A stretch of 64,000 nt of DNA from Flavobacterium sp. (GTDB taxonomy: Bacteria > Bacteroidota > Bacteroidia > Flavobacteriales > Flavobacteriaceae), in NCBI RefSeq assembly GCF_027490375.1, contig NZ_JAIXYH010000018.1:1-64000 (forward strand), read 5' to 3'. The notes below the pieces were generated by a model that saw nothing but the letters and a program-made list of their open reading frames with translations, was not told the DNA's origin and searched no databases. The position numbers and the translations under genes are program-made. This document shows, piece by piece, positions 44,314 to 52,675 of the stretch. The first letter of the stretch is position 1. Every line of letters starts with the position of its first letter.

Positions 44314-45969
44314 TTACTGCATTAGTTTTTCAATAGTCCTAAAAATCATGTTTCTTCCTCCATAGATCGGAAGACTGGAAAAATAAAATTTCAATTTTTT
44401 ACGATCAACGGAGTTATAAATGTACGTTGCAATATTTGTTATGCATTCTTCGTTACGGCCGTAGAAAAGAGTCGTTGTGCACACATCTTTAACAAATCTT
44501 GGTGCATCGATTTTTAATGCAACTTCTTTGTATTTGTCTATAATCTCGATGTGGCTACAACTTTTCAGCAATTGTAATAATTCAGAAGATTTGCCATCGA
44601 GTTTTTTTATGTCATAATAAAACTCAAACGCTTGCACATTGCCATTCTGAAGAGCATATCTGGCATTACTTAAAACAGATTGTCTGTATTTTTTGAATTT
44701 TTCAGGGGATGCATTTGCTTTTATGAAATGATACTTTTCAATATCATAGATGTATTTTCCGTAATTAATTAAAAGAGAAGCAAGTTTTTGAACATCGTTT
44801 TTTTTCTCGTAAATGCCAATCAAAAAGTTAACATATGGCATGTCGTAACTTTCGTTAACATTTCTATTAATCTGCTCGATGCAATATTCTTCAGCCTTAT
44901 CAAATTGCCCGCACTTAATTAAGGCTGCAATCAATGTGCAATTGTAGTCGTTATGATATCTTCTCGGTCTAAATTTACTATAGTGCTTCGCAAACAAATC
45001 GTTATCTAAAAAAATGTTTAAAAAAAGATTTTCCAATTCATCGTTAAACCCAAGATAATCAGTTTGAGCATCATTGTGAGCTGCATTAAATTTCTGTTCG
45101 ACAAATCGGGCAATCGCATTTTTCTGAATTTCATTTGATTTTGAATTTTCATAAATTCTGCGGCAAAGTTCAATATCACTAGTGTACATCTCATTGTTGA
45201 ACAATAGTGAATAATAAAACTCCATACTCGTTTGCCAAACTTCAAAATCTTTGATGTTAAATAACGCCAGTAACAAATTGTTGTAAATGTTTTCAATCAA
45301 TTTTGTTACGCGAGGACTAGAAATGTAGTATCTGCGTTTAAAATCTACAAGCTCATTAGTCCGTGCTTGCACTAGCTTATACTTTGATCCGTCGATTGCA
45401 GTACTAAAAATAAAATCTTCTATGGGTTTTAATGCGATTTGCAAAGAGTCGGTTACTTTTTTAAGCTCATTCGTTTCAATTCTTCTTCTTTTTCCTATTA
45501 CTGAAGAAATGCAATCTTGAATGGTCTTTTTAATAGTGGCTTCGTCAATAACAGCCGATTTTAAATCGAATTCATTTTTAAAAATAAAGGCAATTTCTTT
45601 ATTCTTTTTCAAGAGTTCCGCAAGCCAAAGGCGTAAATCGTCGTTTGATACGGTTTCGAGCACTAACTCAATTTCGGTTAATTTCTTTTTAGGCGTCTTT
45701 TTTATGGTAACCTTCTCGGTTTTTTCCTCCGATAAGAAATAGGCTAGCGCAATAATGTGATTGCAAATACCACCATTCTCGCAATCGCAGTTGGTTTCCA
45801 TTATGTTTTTTTTCGAATCAAAAACGATTTGTACATCGAAACTATCCTTGTTTTCATCAACATAAGCAACAAAAGTATCTTTGTCTGTCTGATCTAAATC
45901 GCGAACAATCAGTTTTTTAGCTAATTTAAGCTTGTTCTTATACTCTTCTAGGAACTTGTTCAGTGTCAT
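44314..45969 (-). CDS. SWIM zinc-finger protein with helical repeats
   Basis: 551 residues. The SWIM signature CDCENGGICNH (CxC-x5-CxH) sits at about residues 58-68. A long helical, TPR-like region follows (CTLIAALIKCGQFDKAEEYC). SWIM domains bind DNA or proteins and occur near SNF2 helicases, but no helicase is nearby. The start ATG 45969 begins MTLNKFLEEYKNKLK. The role in the island is unknown. Confidence 0.75.
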   Translation of the reverse strand: MTLNKFLEEYKNKLKLAKKLIVRDLDQTDKDTFVAYVDENKDSFDVQIVFDSKKNIMETNCDCENGGICNHIIALAYFLSEEKTEKVTIKKTPKKKLTEIELVLETVSNDDLRLWLAELLKKNKEIAFIFKNEFDLKSAVIDEATIKKTIQDCISSVIGKRRRIETNELKKVTDSLQIALKPIEDFIFSTAIDGSKYKLVQARTNELVDFKRRYYISSPRVTKLIENIYNNLLLALFNIKDFEVWQTSMEFYYSLLFNNEMYTSDIELCRRIYENSKSNEIQKNAIARFVEQKFNAAHNDAQTDYLGFNDELENLFLNIFLDNDLFAKHYSKFRPRRYHNDYNCTLIAALIKCGQFDKAEEYCIEQINRNVNESYDMPYVNFLIGIYEKKNDVQKLASLLINYGKYIYDIEKYHFIKANASPEKFKKYRQSVLSNARYALQNGNVQAFEFYYDIKKLDGKSSELLQLLKSCSHIEIIDKYKEVALKIDAPRFVKDVCTTTLFYGRNEECITNIATYIYNSVDRKKLKFYFSSLPIYGGRNMIFRTIEKLMQ

Positions 45970-46092
45970 AATTAAAAAAATACAACTCAGTTCGCTGTTT
46001 TTGATGCGAAAAAGAGTTAATCACCATCACGACAAATATAACTTTGTTTCATATCTACCCGAAAACAACATTCCAGATTTATCACTTTTTTT

Positions 46093-46262
46093 TCAGTAGC
46101 TAATCCCGCTTTCCGCTGTAGTCCTCAAAAAACACGCTGTTTTCACACGCACTGCATGGGGCTTCTATGGTCGCCCATACAGGTGCGGTTCAAACAAGCG
46201 TCTTTTTCTCCGGGCTGCCGCTGCACTCGGGGCTAGGAAATGAGAACCAAAAGAAAAACAAG
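46093..46262. repeat. GC-rich intergenic palindromic repeat (copy 6)
   Basis: Begins AGCTAATCCCGCTTTCCGCT and ends CTGCACTCGGGGCTAGG. Inside are CAAAAAACACGC and GGGCTTCTATGGTCGCCC. On the opposite strand it aligns with copy 3, sharing GGGCGACC, GAAGCCC and TTTTTTGNGGACTA. The gap from 45970 to 46641 holds no gene. Confidence 0.65.
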
Positions 46263-46266
46263 AATC

Positions 46267-46308
46267 AACCTAACTCTTCAAGAGTTTTAAACTCTTGAAG
46301 AGTAGGTT
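46267..46308. repeat. near-perfect long palindrome
   Basis: Arms of 15 bp, ACTCTTCAAGAGTTT (46273-46287) and its complement (46289-46303), have one central base. They are extended by AACCT/AGGTT with a single bulge. Confidence 0.8.
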
Positions 46309-46347
46309 TAAATTCATGATGAAAACCAATATCCCGCTGCACTAAGC

Positions 46348-46545
46348 GCTAGGAAATACGTTACTAACGTTTGGTGGAAAAATACCTATAAGCAGGTAGT
46401 TTTGAATAGAAATAAGTGTGTAAATTAGCAAAGAATGAACAGTTATCCTAAAACACAAAACGAAACGAGTGTCCGATTTATTAGATTTGAAATGCGCAAA
46501 ACTTTTTAAATCAAAGCATTGTAATCGAATATTTTATCGTTATTA
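46348..46545 (+). repeat. composite leader repeat C, copy 2
   Basis: GCTAGGAAATACGTTACTAA, CGTTTGGTGG, AATACCTATAAGCAGGTAG and later GCGCAAAACTTTTTAAAT match the copy at 24240-24424 block by block. It ends about 100 bp before the gene at 46642 and points into it. Confidence 0.65.
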
Positions 46546-46641
46546 TCGATAATAAAAGAAGGTAGGGGAGAGCTTTGGTAATTGTTAAGTTAGAGGTCAG
46601 GCTATCGTGAGGATGCAAACACAATCGACAGAGTAAAAAGA

Positions 46642-47397
46642 ATGAAAATCTTAGACAAAATAATAGGAAAAGAAGCCCCCAAAAAACTCATGGACAAATC
46701 ACCATGCCTTGCTCCCTGGTATTTTAGTAGGGATAATCCAAAGTTGATTAAGGGTGACGAAACTTTACATTGGAAGACAATCGGTTCTCACGGTATTACT
46801 GCGTTGACAGACCCAATTGGAAATAGTTATGCTTTAATCAGTATGTCTTGGTACGTACTTGCGGCTGACGACAGTAAATCCTTTTTGATTTGGAACAGGG
46901 ATTTGGAAAAAACAATCGGACTTCAGACAGTACAAATTTTATACTACGAGTCAGACAAACTGCGACCAATTGTTGGTTGGGACAAGACAATCTCTCAAAT
47001 GGAGAGTAAAAAAAAGATAATTCATTTCGCAGGTGAGCCAGCAGCAAAGTTTGAGTTTTCGTTTAATCCAAAGGAGGAAGCAATGAAGTTTGACTTTCCA
47101 GACGAGTTTAAAAAGTTCGGAGAATTTATTTTGCTTACGGAACTGGAAAACCTTTATGACAACTCTGAACCAGACAATTATTGGCACAACACAACAATGC
47201 TTTACATCAATACAGACAGCGGTTGGGTTTTCAATTATCCGCAAGACTGGTTTAATAAATCAAACTGTGACTTTATGTATCAGTGGATAACAAGAGCAAT
47301 CAAAAATCCAAAGACGAATTTAATTCACGGACAAGGCATACGAATTGATGATTTTGTGCTTGACGAAACAAACAGACAATACTTTAAAAAATACTGA
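46642..47397 (+). CDS. hypothetical protein
   Basis: 251 residues, start ATG 46642, no signal peptide. Rich in Trp, Tyr and Asp, with beta-rich sequence (GNSYALISMSWYVLAADDSK). No family is recognised. It is preceded by leader repeat C and followed by a folded 80-bp element, like a self-contained cassette. Confidence 0.6.
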   Translation: MKILDKIIGKEAPKKLMDKSPCLAPWYFSRDNPKLIKGDETLHWKTIGSHGITALTDPIGNSYALISMSWYVLAADDSKSFLIWNRDLEKTIGLQTVQILYYESDKLRPIVGWDKTISQMESKKKIIHFAGEPAAKFEFSFNPKEEAMKFDFPDEFKKFGEFILLTELENLYDNSEPDNYWHNTTMLYINTDSGWVFNYPQDWFNKSNCDFMYQWITRAIKNPKTNLIHGQGIRIDDFVLDETNRQYFKKY

Positions 47398-47415
47398 CTT
47401 CTAACATAACATAAC

Positions 47416-47494
47416 AAAGCTTCCGGGATAGAAAAGCACGAACCGCCAATACGGATTTTGCGTCAGGCGACCTGACGTGTAAACTTGAAGCTTT
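47416..47494. repeat. folded inter-gene element
   Basis: Outer arms AAAGCTTC (47416-47423) and GAAGCTTT (47487-47494) enclose a perfect inner hairpin CGTCAGG-CGA-CCTGACG (47461-47477). ACATAACATAAC precedes it, similar to ATACATAAC before the fold at 20868. Confidence 0.45.
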
Positions 47495-47617
47495 TTACTT
47501 CTAATGAACTTTAGTAATAAATTGAAACTTTGTGCTCCAAAACCCGCATGCACACAAATCCATGAAACTCTTGCGGCAATATTACCGCAATACAACAAAA
47601 AGATAAGAAACAAGTAA

Positions 47618-48283
47618 ATGAAATTTAAAATGAAACAAAAATTAACCATTATTACAATGGGACTATTTTCACTTTTCGGGTGTGGACAGAAAAATAGTTT
47701 GACACAAAAAGAGACTGAACTTCTAAACAAATAAACTTTCAAAACGGATTTATTTACCGAATTAAAAAGTTTTACAAAAAATGAATTAAAACAACTTCCT
47801 GAGATCGACCAAGAAACAGGCGAAGTTTTAAGTGACAAATTTTACAATGGTATTTTTTCAGAAACAACTGAAGAAAAAGCAGTCGAATTTGTAAAGAAAC
47901 TTAAAACTAATTATAGAAAAAACGGTTATCTAATTTTTGTATTCGAAGGTGAAGATGACAAAAAAAATGTTGCTGTAATTAAAGGTAGTGACGATTTAGA
48001 TATTATACGTTATAGAAGAACCGACGGAATTAACTATGATTTAGAAAACGAAGACGTTGTTAACAAAATTTCTGAATGGAAATCGAAATATGGACTTACT
48101 GTAATTGGTTGTAGTAGAGATTGGTTGCAAATTGAGTTTGACAAACTTCCTACTAACATTGACGCTTTTGCAAAAGAAGTTTATGAGTTTTGTCCAGACT
48201 CTGTAGACCAAGGTGTTGGGACAATTGACAGATTAAAAGACGCTATTAAAGAAATGAACGGACTTTGGTTATGGTGGGATTAA
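47618..48283 (+). pseudogene. DUF4253-family lipoprotein gene with in-frame TAA
   Basis: From ATG 47618 (or 47630) one frame stays open to TAA 48281-48283 except for a single TAA at 47732-47734. The N-terminus is a lipoprotein signal (LTIITMGLFSLFGC). The C-terminus, EVYEFCPDSVDQGVGTIDR to LWLWWD, is the DUF4253 signature. No start codon follows the stop closely enough to rescue the main domain. It is broken by one substitution, or reflects a sequencing error. The gene is otherwise undamaged, so the change is recent. Confidence 0.75.
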
Positions 48284-48341
48284 ACAAAAATACTACCCCG
48301 CTGTTTACTAGTCTTTCATGAAGAAACGAAATTTAAAAGCT

Positions 48342-48698
48342 ATGGAAATTAAACCTATAAAAAACGAAAATGATTATAATCAGGCTTTGGAAAGATTAGA
48401 AATGATCTTTGACGCAAAGCTCGGAACACCAGAAAGCGATGAACTGGAAGTACTTGGAATTCTTATTGACCAATATGAAAATGAGCATTTCCCAATTGGA
48501 TTACCCGATCCAATCGAAGCAATAAAGTTCAGAATGGAACAAATGGGCTACAATCAAAGCGATTTGGCGAAAATTGTTGGCTTAAAAAGCAGAGCAAGTG
48601 AAATCTTAAATCGCAAAAGAAAACTCTCTTTAGAAATGATACGGCAACTTCATGAAAGACTGAATATACCAACCGACGTACTGATTCAAACTTATTAA
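48342..48698 (+). CDS. higA: HigA-type antitoxin, orphan
   Basis: 118 residues from ATG 48342 (MEIKPIKNENDYNQAL), the usual HigA start; an ATG at 48318 adds eight residues. The C-terminal Xre-type HTH is QMGYNQSDLAKIVGLKSRASEILNRKR. Cognate HigB toxins normally lie just upstream, but the 58 bp before it hold none and a DUF4253 pseudogene ends there. The toxin has presumably been lost. Confidence 0.8.
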   Translation: MEIKPIKNENDYNQALERLEMIFDAKLGTPESDELEVLGILIDQYENEHFPIGLPDPIEAIKFRMEQMGYNQSDLAKIVGLKSRASEILNRKRKLSLEMIRQLHERLNIPTDVLIQTY

Positions 48699-48807
48699 TA
48701 AAAGTATGCATGTCGGCCAACAGCCACACCTTTGCACATATCGATATCTATTCTATCTTTTCCTGAAAAAAATTACCGCCGAATAAAATCTCGCTACTTT
48801 GGATCCC

Positions 48808-48866
48808 ACTATCCCGCTGCACCCGAGGGGACAGCCGAATTGTCCGAAGGAAATCGGGGCTAGGAA
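48808..48866. repeat. GC-rich intergenic repeat, short copy (7)
   Basis: TATCCCGCTGCACCCGAGG at the start and AATCGGGGCTAGG at the end match the ends of the longer copies, with only about 25 bp between. It runs straight into leader repeat C. Confidence 0.5.
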
Positions 48867-48894
48867 AGGCGTTACTAACGTTTGGTGGAAAAAA
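48858..48894 (+). repeat. composite leader repeat C, copy 3
   Basis: GGCTAGGAAAGGCGTTACTA then ACGTTTGGTGGAAAAA, as in the other two copies. The downstream part is divergent. It lies upstream of, and points into, parD. No gene occurs in 48699-49109. Confidence 0.6.
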
Positions 48895-49071
48895 AATCTA
48901 ATCGCAAAAGATAAAATCGGATACAAGCACATGATTTACAAAGCTTTAATGTGCAATAATTTATTTTTTAAATAACAGAAAAAGGTACTTTCTACATATT
49001 TTAAAATTGATAGCGTAAGTTATCACGTTGTAGCCCATTTCTGTTAAAATCGACTTCAAAATCCTGCCAAA

Positions 49072-49093
49072 ATACCATACTTTGGTATATTTG
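49072..49093 (+). promoter_or_regulatory. parDE promoter with overlapping operator
   Basis: -7 box TATATTTG (49086-49093), an exact match, 19 bp before the parD ATG. The palindrome ATACCA-TACTT-TGGTAT (49072-49088) overlaps it, a natural site for ParD autorepression. Confidence 0.55.
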
Positions 49094-49112
49094 TTGAAAT
49101 GAATTTTTCATG

Positions 49113-49352
49113 GCTAAAAACACATCAATATTACTCGGCGATCATTTTAATAATTTCATTAATGAAGAAGTTGCTTCCGGTCGTTATAGCTCGGCGAGCG
49201 ACGTAGTACGATCAGCGCTCAGACTTCTCGAAATGGAAGAGCAAAAAATCAAGTGGCTTAGAAACCAACTTGAAATCGGAGAGAAAAGCGGATTCGTGGA
49301 AAATTACGATCCTAAAAAACATCTTGAAGAACTTAGGAAAAAGTATTCATGA
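49113..49352 (+). CDS. parD: ParD-type antitoxin
   Basis: About 80 residues; the first ATG is at 49110 (MAKNTSILLGDHFNNFI). The ribbon-helix-helix part is followed by GRYSSASDVVRSALRLLE, the ParD/CopG signature, and a charged toxin-binding tail. It represses its own promoter and neutralises ParE in the family. It overlaps the toxin gene by 4 bp (ATGA). It is intact although the toxin is not. Confidence 0.9.
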   Translation, partial: AKNTSILLGDHFNNFINEEVASGRYSSASDVVRSALRLLEMEEQKIKWLRNQLEIGEKSGFVENYDPKKHLEELRKKYS

Positions 49353-49639
49353 AATATAGAATCACAGAATCTGCTTACCATGATTTGAGCGATATCTACT
49401 TCTATACGCTCCAAAAGTGGTCGGAAGACCAAGCAAGTAAATATTTCGATTCGATAATTCAAGAAATAGAGTTAATCAGCCAAGCACCGGAAAGAGCCAA
49501 ACAAATACCTCAAGTAGGACAAGACTTCTTTTATTTCAAAGCCCTATCTCATTATGTGTTTTTCTAAAAGAATAATGATACGGTTGAAATCATCAGGATT
49601 TTACACAAAATGATGGATTTCCCTAAGCACTTGGAGTAA
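49349..49639 (+). pseudogene. parE: ParE/RelE-family toxin gene with in-frame TAA
   Basis: The frame from ATG 49349 gives MKYRITESAYHDLSDIYFYT with the ParE fold pattern, but TAA at 49565-49567 stops it after 72 residues. Reading on, the same frame encodes KNNDTVEIIRILHKMMDFPK, the conserved last strand of the family, and ends at TAA 49637-49639. Full length would be 96 codons. Lacking its last strand, the toxin is probably inactive. Confidence 0.8.
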
Positions 49640-49730
49640 AAACGTCTTATAATCGTCCGCTTCGCAATCGCTCCCGACTTTAATTAGCGCAGATTTGTAA
49701 ACCTATCAACAATATTTTTTCGGTAACGTT

Positions 49731-49880
49731 CCCCGCGGCCGCGGTTGAAACGAAAAGCGCGCAAAAAGCAATTGGTAGCGTGAACCGAAGCAGAACGGCG
49801 ACCGCAAGAAGCCCGCTCTGCGCCGCGTGAACGCACCAAGTGCTTTGCGTACTTGAAGTGCAAAACGCGAAATGCCGCCC
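49731..49880 (+). repeat. GC-rich repeat, copy 8 (pair with 59.1 kb)
   Basis: Aligns over its length with the reverse complement of 59059-59225: GAAAGCGCGCAAAAAGCAAT-like start, then GCGTGAACCGAAGCA, AACGGCGACCGCA, GAAGCCCG, and GCCGCC at the end. Confidence 0.75.
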
Positions 49881-49891
49881 AAAAAGTTATA

Positions 49892-50108
49892 AACCTGAGT
49901 TCGATTTAAAAATTGCGGTCAGAAAACAGATAAATGGTTGAATACTAGGCAGATTTTTATTGGGATACTAGAGTATCACAAAAAAATCTAACGAAGTAGA
50001 CAGCCGTTTATCTGTTTAGCGTGGCAGTTGCACATTTCTATTGCTATTTGATTTGACAATTTGCACATTTTAAGCGTTCTGACAATGATTTTTAATCGAA
50101 CTCAGGTT
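49892..50108. mobile_element. MITE-like element B, complete copy
   Basis: A 217-bp segment with imperfect terminal inverted repeats of about 32 bp, each starting AACCTGAGTTCGATT and ending near GTCAGAA. No ORF. The right end supplies the stop codon (50102-50104) of the neighbouring gene. A second, interrupted copy opens the window. Confidence 0.65.
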
Positions 50109-50860
50109 GTAGCCAATTTGTCTTTGTTTACCTTCCAAAAGTAACCCGCAACCAGTGCTAATGCGCATAGTAGCAACGTAATTTGAATAGCAACCGGAAT
50201 TTCACTTTCAGCTGCACGCGTTCCGAACGCCCACAATGCGGGTAAAATAACGATTATGGTTTTTACGCGGTGGTAGAAAATTTGAAAAACAATTGCCGTA
50301 GCCACAACGGCCATAACAATTGCAATGGGTTGCTCGAGCGTTTTGAAAAATTCGAAGCCCGATTTTAAACACACTATCGCGGCATTTAAAACCGTTGCCA
50401 GCGTAACCCAACCTAAGTTTAAAGCCGGAGCCCAGGCGAGATATTTGGCGTACGTAAAACTCTCGTTCGACTCGGAAAGCAAACGATCGGCGGCATACAG
50501 CAAACACAATACCTGCGTGACTATGGAAAGCAGCGCCACCGTAGTATAACCATCGATGAACAGAAAACCCCAAGTGGCATTTGCCACGTGATGCACAATT
50601 AAAACCGCCATCACTTTTTTGATTTTATCGAGCGGAAGCGTGGGTTTTACGAGTAAATAAACCGAAAAACCGATTTGAAAAAGGAAGATCAAACTCCAGA
50701 TTCCAAAGGTGTAACCCGGCGGCGTTAGCAAGGTTTGATACTGTGCCGAAACCGCGCCGATACTGCTGTTGTGGTAGTTTCCTGAGCCAGTGAGGTAGTT
50801 GCAATACAGCATAAACGCCGTTGCAATAAAAAGTAAGATTTTATAAAATTTGTAACTCAT
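50102..50860 (-). CDS. TspO/MBR-related integral membrane protein
   Basis: 252 residues, about seven hydrophobic segments. LLTPPGYTFGIWSLIFLFQ is like the TspO motif, but the protein is longer than the usual 150-160 residues, so it belongs to the extended tryptophan-rich sensory-protein-like group. The ligand is not known. The TGA stop lies in the end of a MITE-like element, so the natural C-terminus may have been altered. Confidence 0.7.
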   Translation of the reverse strand: MSYKFYKILLFIATAFMLYCNYLTGSGNYHNSSIGAVSAQYQTLLTPPGYTFGIWSLIFLFQIGFSVYLLVKPTLPLDKIKKVMAVLIVHHVANATWGFLFIDGYTTVALLSIVTQVLCLLYAADRLLSESNESFTYAKYLAWAPALNLGWVTLATVLNAAIVCLKSGFEFFKTLEQPIAIVMAVVATAIVFQIFYHRVKTIIVILPALWAFGTRAAESEIPVAIQITLLLCALALVAGYFWKVNKDKLATT

Positions 50861-50925
50861 AGCGCGCAGGATTCTGCATTAAAATTAGAAAAAAACCTTT
50901 AGTTATCGGGTGTTAACAGCAAAAT

Positions 50926-51663
50926 CTAGTCGAAATCGTCGATCTCGGAATTTTCGGCAGTTCCGTGTGATTCGGCAATTAACTGCTGCAATTCGTTCAG
51001 TTCGTCGACACGCAATTCTCGAAATTTTCCGACAGGCAAATCCAAAACAATGTTCATGATACGTATGCGTTTGAGCGCAGTAACTTCGTAACCCAAATAT
51101 TCGCACATGCGCCGAATTTGCCGGTTTAAACCTTGTGTGAGCACAATTTTAAAAACGTATTGACTAATTTGCGTGACTTTACATTTTTTAGTTACCGTAT
51201 CTAAAATAGGTACGCCGTTGGTCATGCGGCTAATAAAGCGTTCGGTTATGGGTTTGTTTACCGTGACGGTGTATTCTTTTTCGTGGTTGTTTCGCGATCG
51301 CAATATTTTATTGACGATATCGCCGTCGTTGGTTAGTAGTAATAATCCTTCGCTGGCTTTGTCGAGTCGGCCAATCGGAAAAATACGTTCGGGATACTTA
51401 ATGTAATCAATAACGTTGTTGCGCACATTTTGGTTGGTGGTAGTTTCGATTCCCACCGGCTTGTAAAACGCTAAGTACACGTTTTTTTGCTGCAGTTTAA
51501 TGCTTTTTCCGTCGACATAAACCACATCGGATTCGGCAACTTGGCTTCCGGGTTCGGCTAGGGAATCGTTAATTCGAACGCGACCTTCGGCAACCAGCTT
51601 GTCGGCTTCTCTTCGCGAGCAGAAACCGCTTTCGGAAATATATTTATTGATTCGTTTGGTCAT
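50926..51663 (-). CDS. rluF: 23S rRNA pseudouridine synthase RluF-like
   Basis: 245 residues. An N-terminal S4 RNA-binding domain (INKYISESGFCSRREADKLV) is followed by the RsuA-family catalytic core. GRLDKASEGLLLLTNDG carries the catalytic Asp, and LTQGLNRQIRRMCEYLG is typical. RluF modifies U2604 of 23S rRNA; the RsuA/RluB/RluE relatives differ in substrate. The ATG is adjacent to the stop of the upstream hydrolase gene. Confidence 0.9.
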   Translation of the reverse strand: MTKRINKYISESGFCSRREADKLVAEGRVRINDSLAEPGSQVAESDVVYVDGKSIKLQQKNVYLAFYKPVGIETTTNQNVRNNVIDYIKYPERIFPIGRLDKASEGLLLLTNDGDIVNKILRSRNNHEKEYTVTVNKPITERFISRMTNGVPILDTVTKKCKVTQISQYVFKIVLTQGLNRQIRRMCEYLGYEVTALKRIRIMNIVLDLPVGKFRELRVDELNELQQLIAESHGTAENSEIDDFD

Positions 51664-52509
51664 TTATGAGGCTTTTAAAAAGCTGAGTAATTGTTGGTAG
51701 AGATTCGCATCGTGCAACGAATGACCTAAGTTTTTGGTCGGTACGAAGGTAACATCTTTCCAGTTAGCAATAATTTTTTCGCTTTCGCTGAAGGCAACTA
51801 CATCGTCGTGAGCGTCGTGCGCAACGAAACCTTTAATTTGCAGCGACTTAACGAAGATTTTACTCGAGAACAACTGTGTTTCTAATTTAAATTTCGTTGA
51901 AAACGTTTGTGTGAGTCCGCGTACATTTCTCGGACGCAGCGATAAAATGCGGGCGTAATTAGAAATGAGTACATCTAAGTCGGCTGGTGCACCTAAAATA
52001 GCCGCTTTTTCGACCGTTTCCGGATTGCTTTTGTGCAAGGCATAAATACTTGCCGATCCGCCGATAGAATGCGCGATAAGCTGTTGTATTCCGAATTTCT
52101 GAATCATAGCGGCAATGACTTCTGCGTAAAGCGGAACGGTAAACAGCGTACCCGAAGATTTTCCGTGCGCCGGAGCATCGATTGCATAAATATCAAATTG
52201 GGCTTTTTTGAGGTAGGGAAGGAGTTTCTTCCAACGTTTGCTGTTGCTTTCCCAACCGTGAACCAACAATATTTTCTTGCCGTTTCCTGGAAAGCGGTAC
52301 ACGGCAATATCGTGATCGGCAATGTTGTGTATTTCTTTCTCGGCAGTTTGTAAGACTTTAGGAATTTTTCCGAGCTGAATTTTCCCTTTGCGCGGCGTAC
52401 AAAAAATCTGGAAAGCTAAAGCATCACTTTTCTTGGGCGCAACTAGGTGCAAGACGTTTAAAAATGCGCCTATAGATTTGGTGAGAATGCGGTACAAAAA
52501 CGGATGCAT
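51664..52509 (-). CDS. alpha/beta hydrolase
   Basis: 281 residues. LVHGWESNSKRWKKLLPYL gives the oxyanion-hole region, LIAHSIGGSAS the nucleophile elbow (GxSxG-like, with His-Ser-Ile-Gly), and GHSLHDANLYQQLL the catalytic His. Lipase/esterase or acyl-transferring relatives are possible; the substrate is unknown. It directly precedes rluF with no spacer. Confidence 0.85.
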   Translation of the reverse strand: MHPFLYRILTKSIGAFLNVLHLVAPKKSDALAFQIFCTPRKGKIQLGKIPKVLQTAEKEIHNIADHDIAVYRFPGNGKKILLVHGWESNSKRWKKLLPYLKKAQFDIYAIDAPAHGKSSGTLFTVPLYAEVIAAMIQKFGIQQLIAHSIGGSASIYALHKSNPETVEKAAILGAPADLDVLISNYARILSLRPRNVRGLTQTFSTKFKLETQLFSSKIFVKSLQIKGFVAHDAHDDVVAFSESEKIIANWKDVTFVPTKNLGHSLHDANLYQQLLSFLKAS

Positions 52510-52626
52510 ATAAAATAACTGCGATAAAGGTCGGAAATTCTTGTGGTTTTCGGCGGTGTTGTATAAAATACGCGGCTAAATCAGTACGGCCGTGTGGACA
52601 TTACGTATATAATGAAATATCGAACA

Positions 52627-52655
52627 TAAAAAAAGCCGTTCAAACGAACGGCTTT
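52627..52655 (-). terminator. terminator of the NIF3/zinc-ribbon-family operon
   Basis: AAAGCCGTTC-GTTT-GAACGGCTTT on the minus strand, followed by a T run. Confidence 0.85.
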
Positions 52656-52675
52656 ATATGCTTAGTGCCTGCTTA

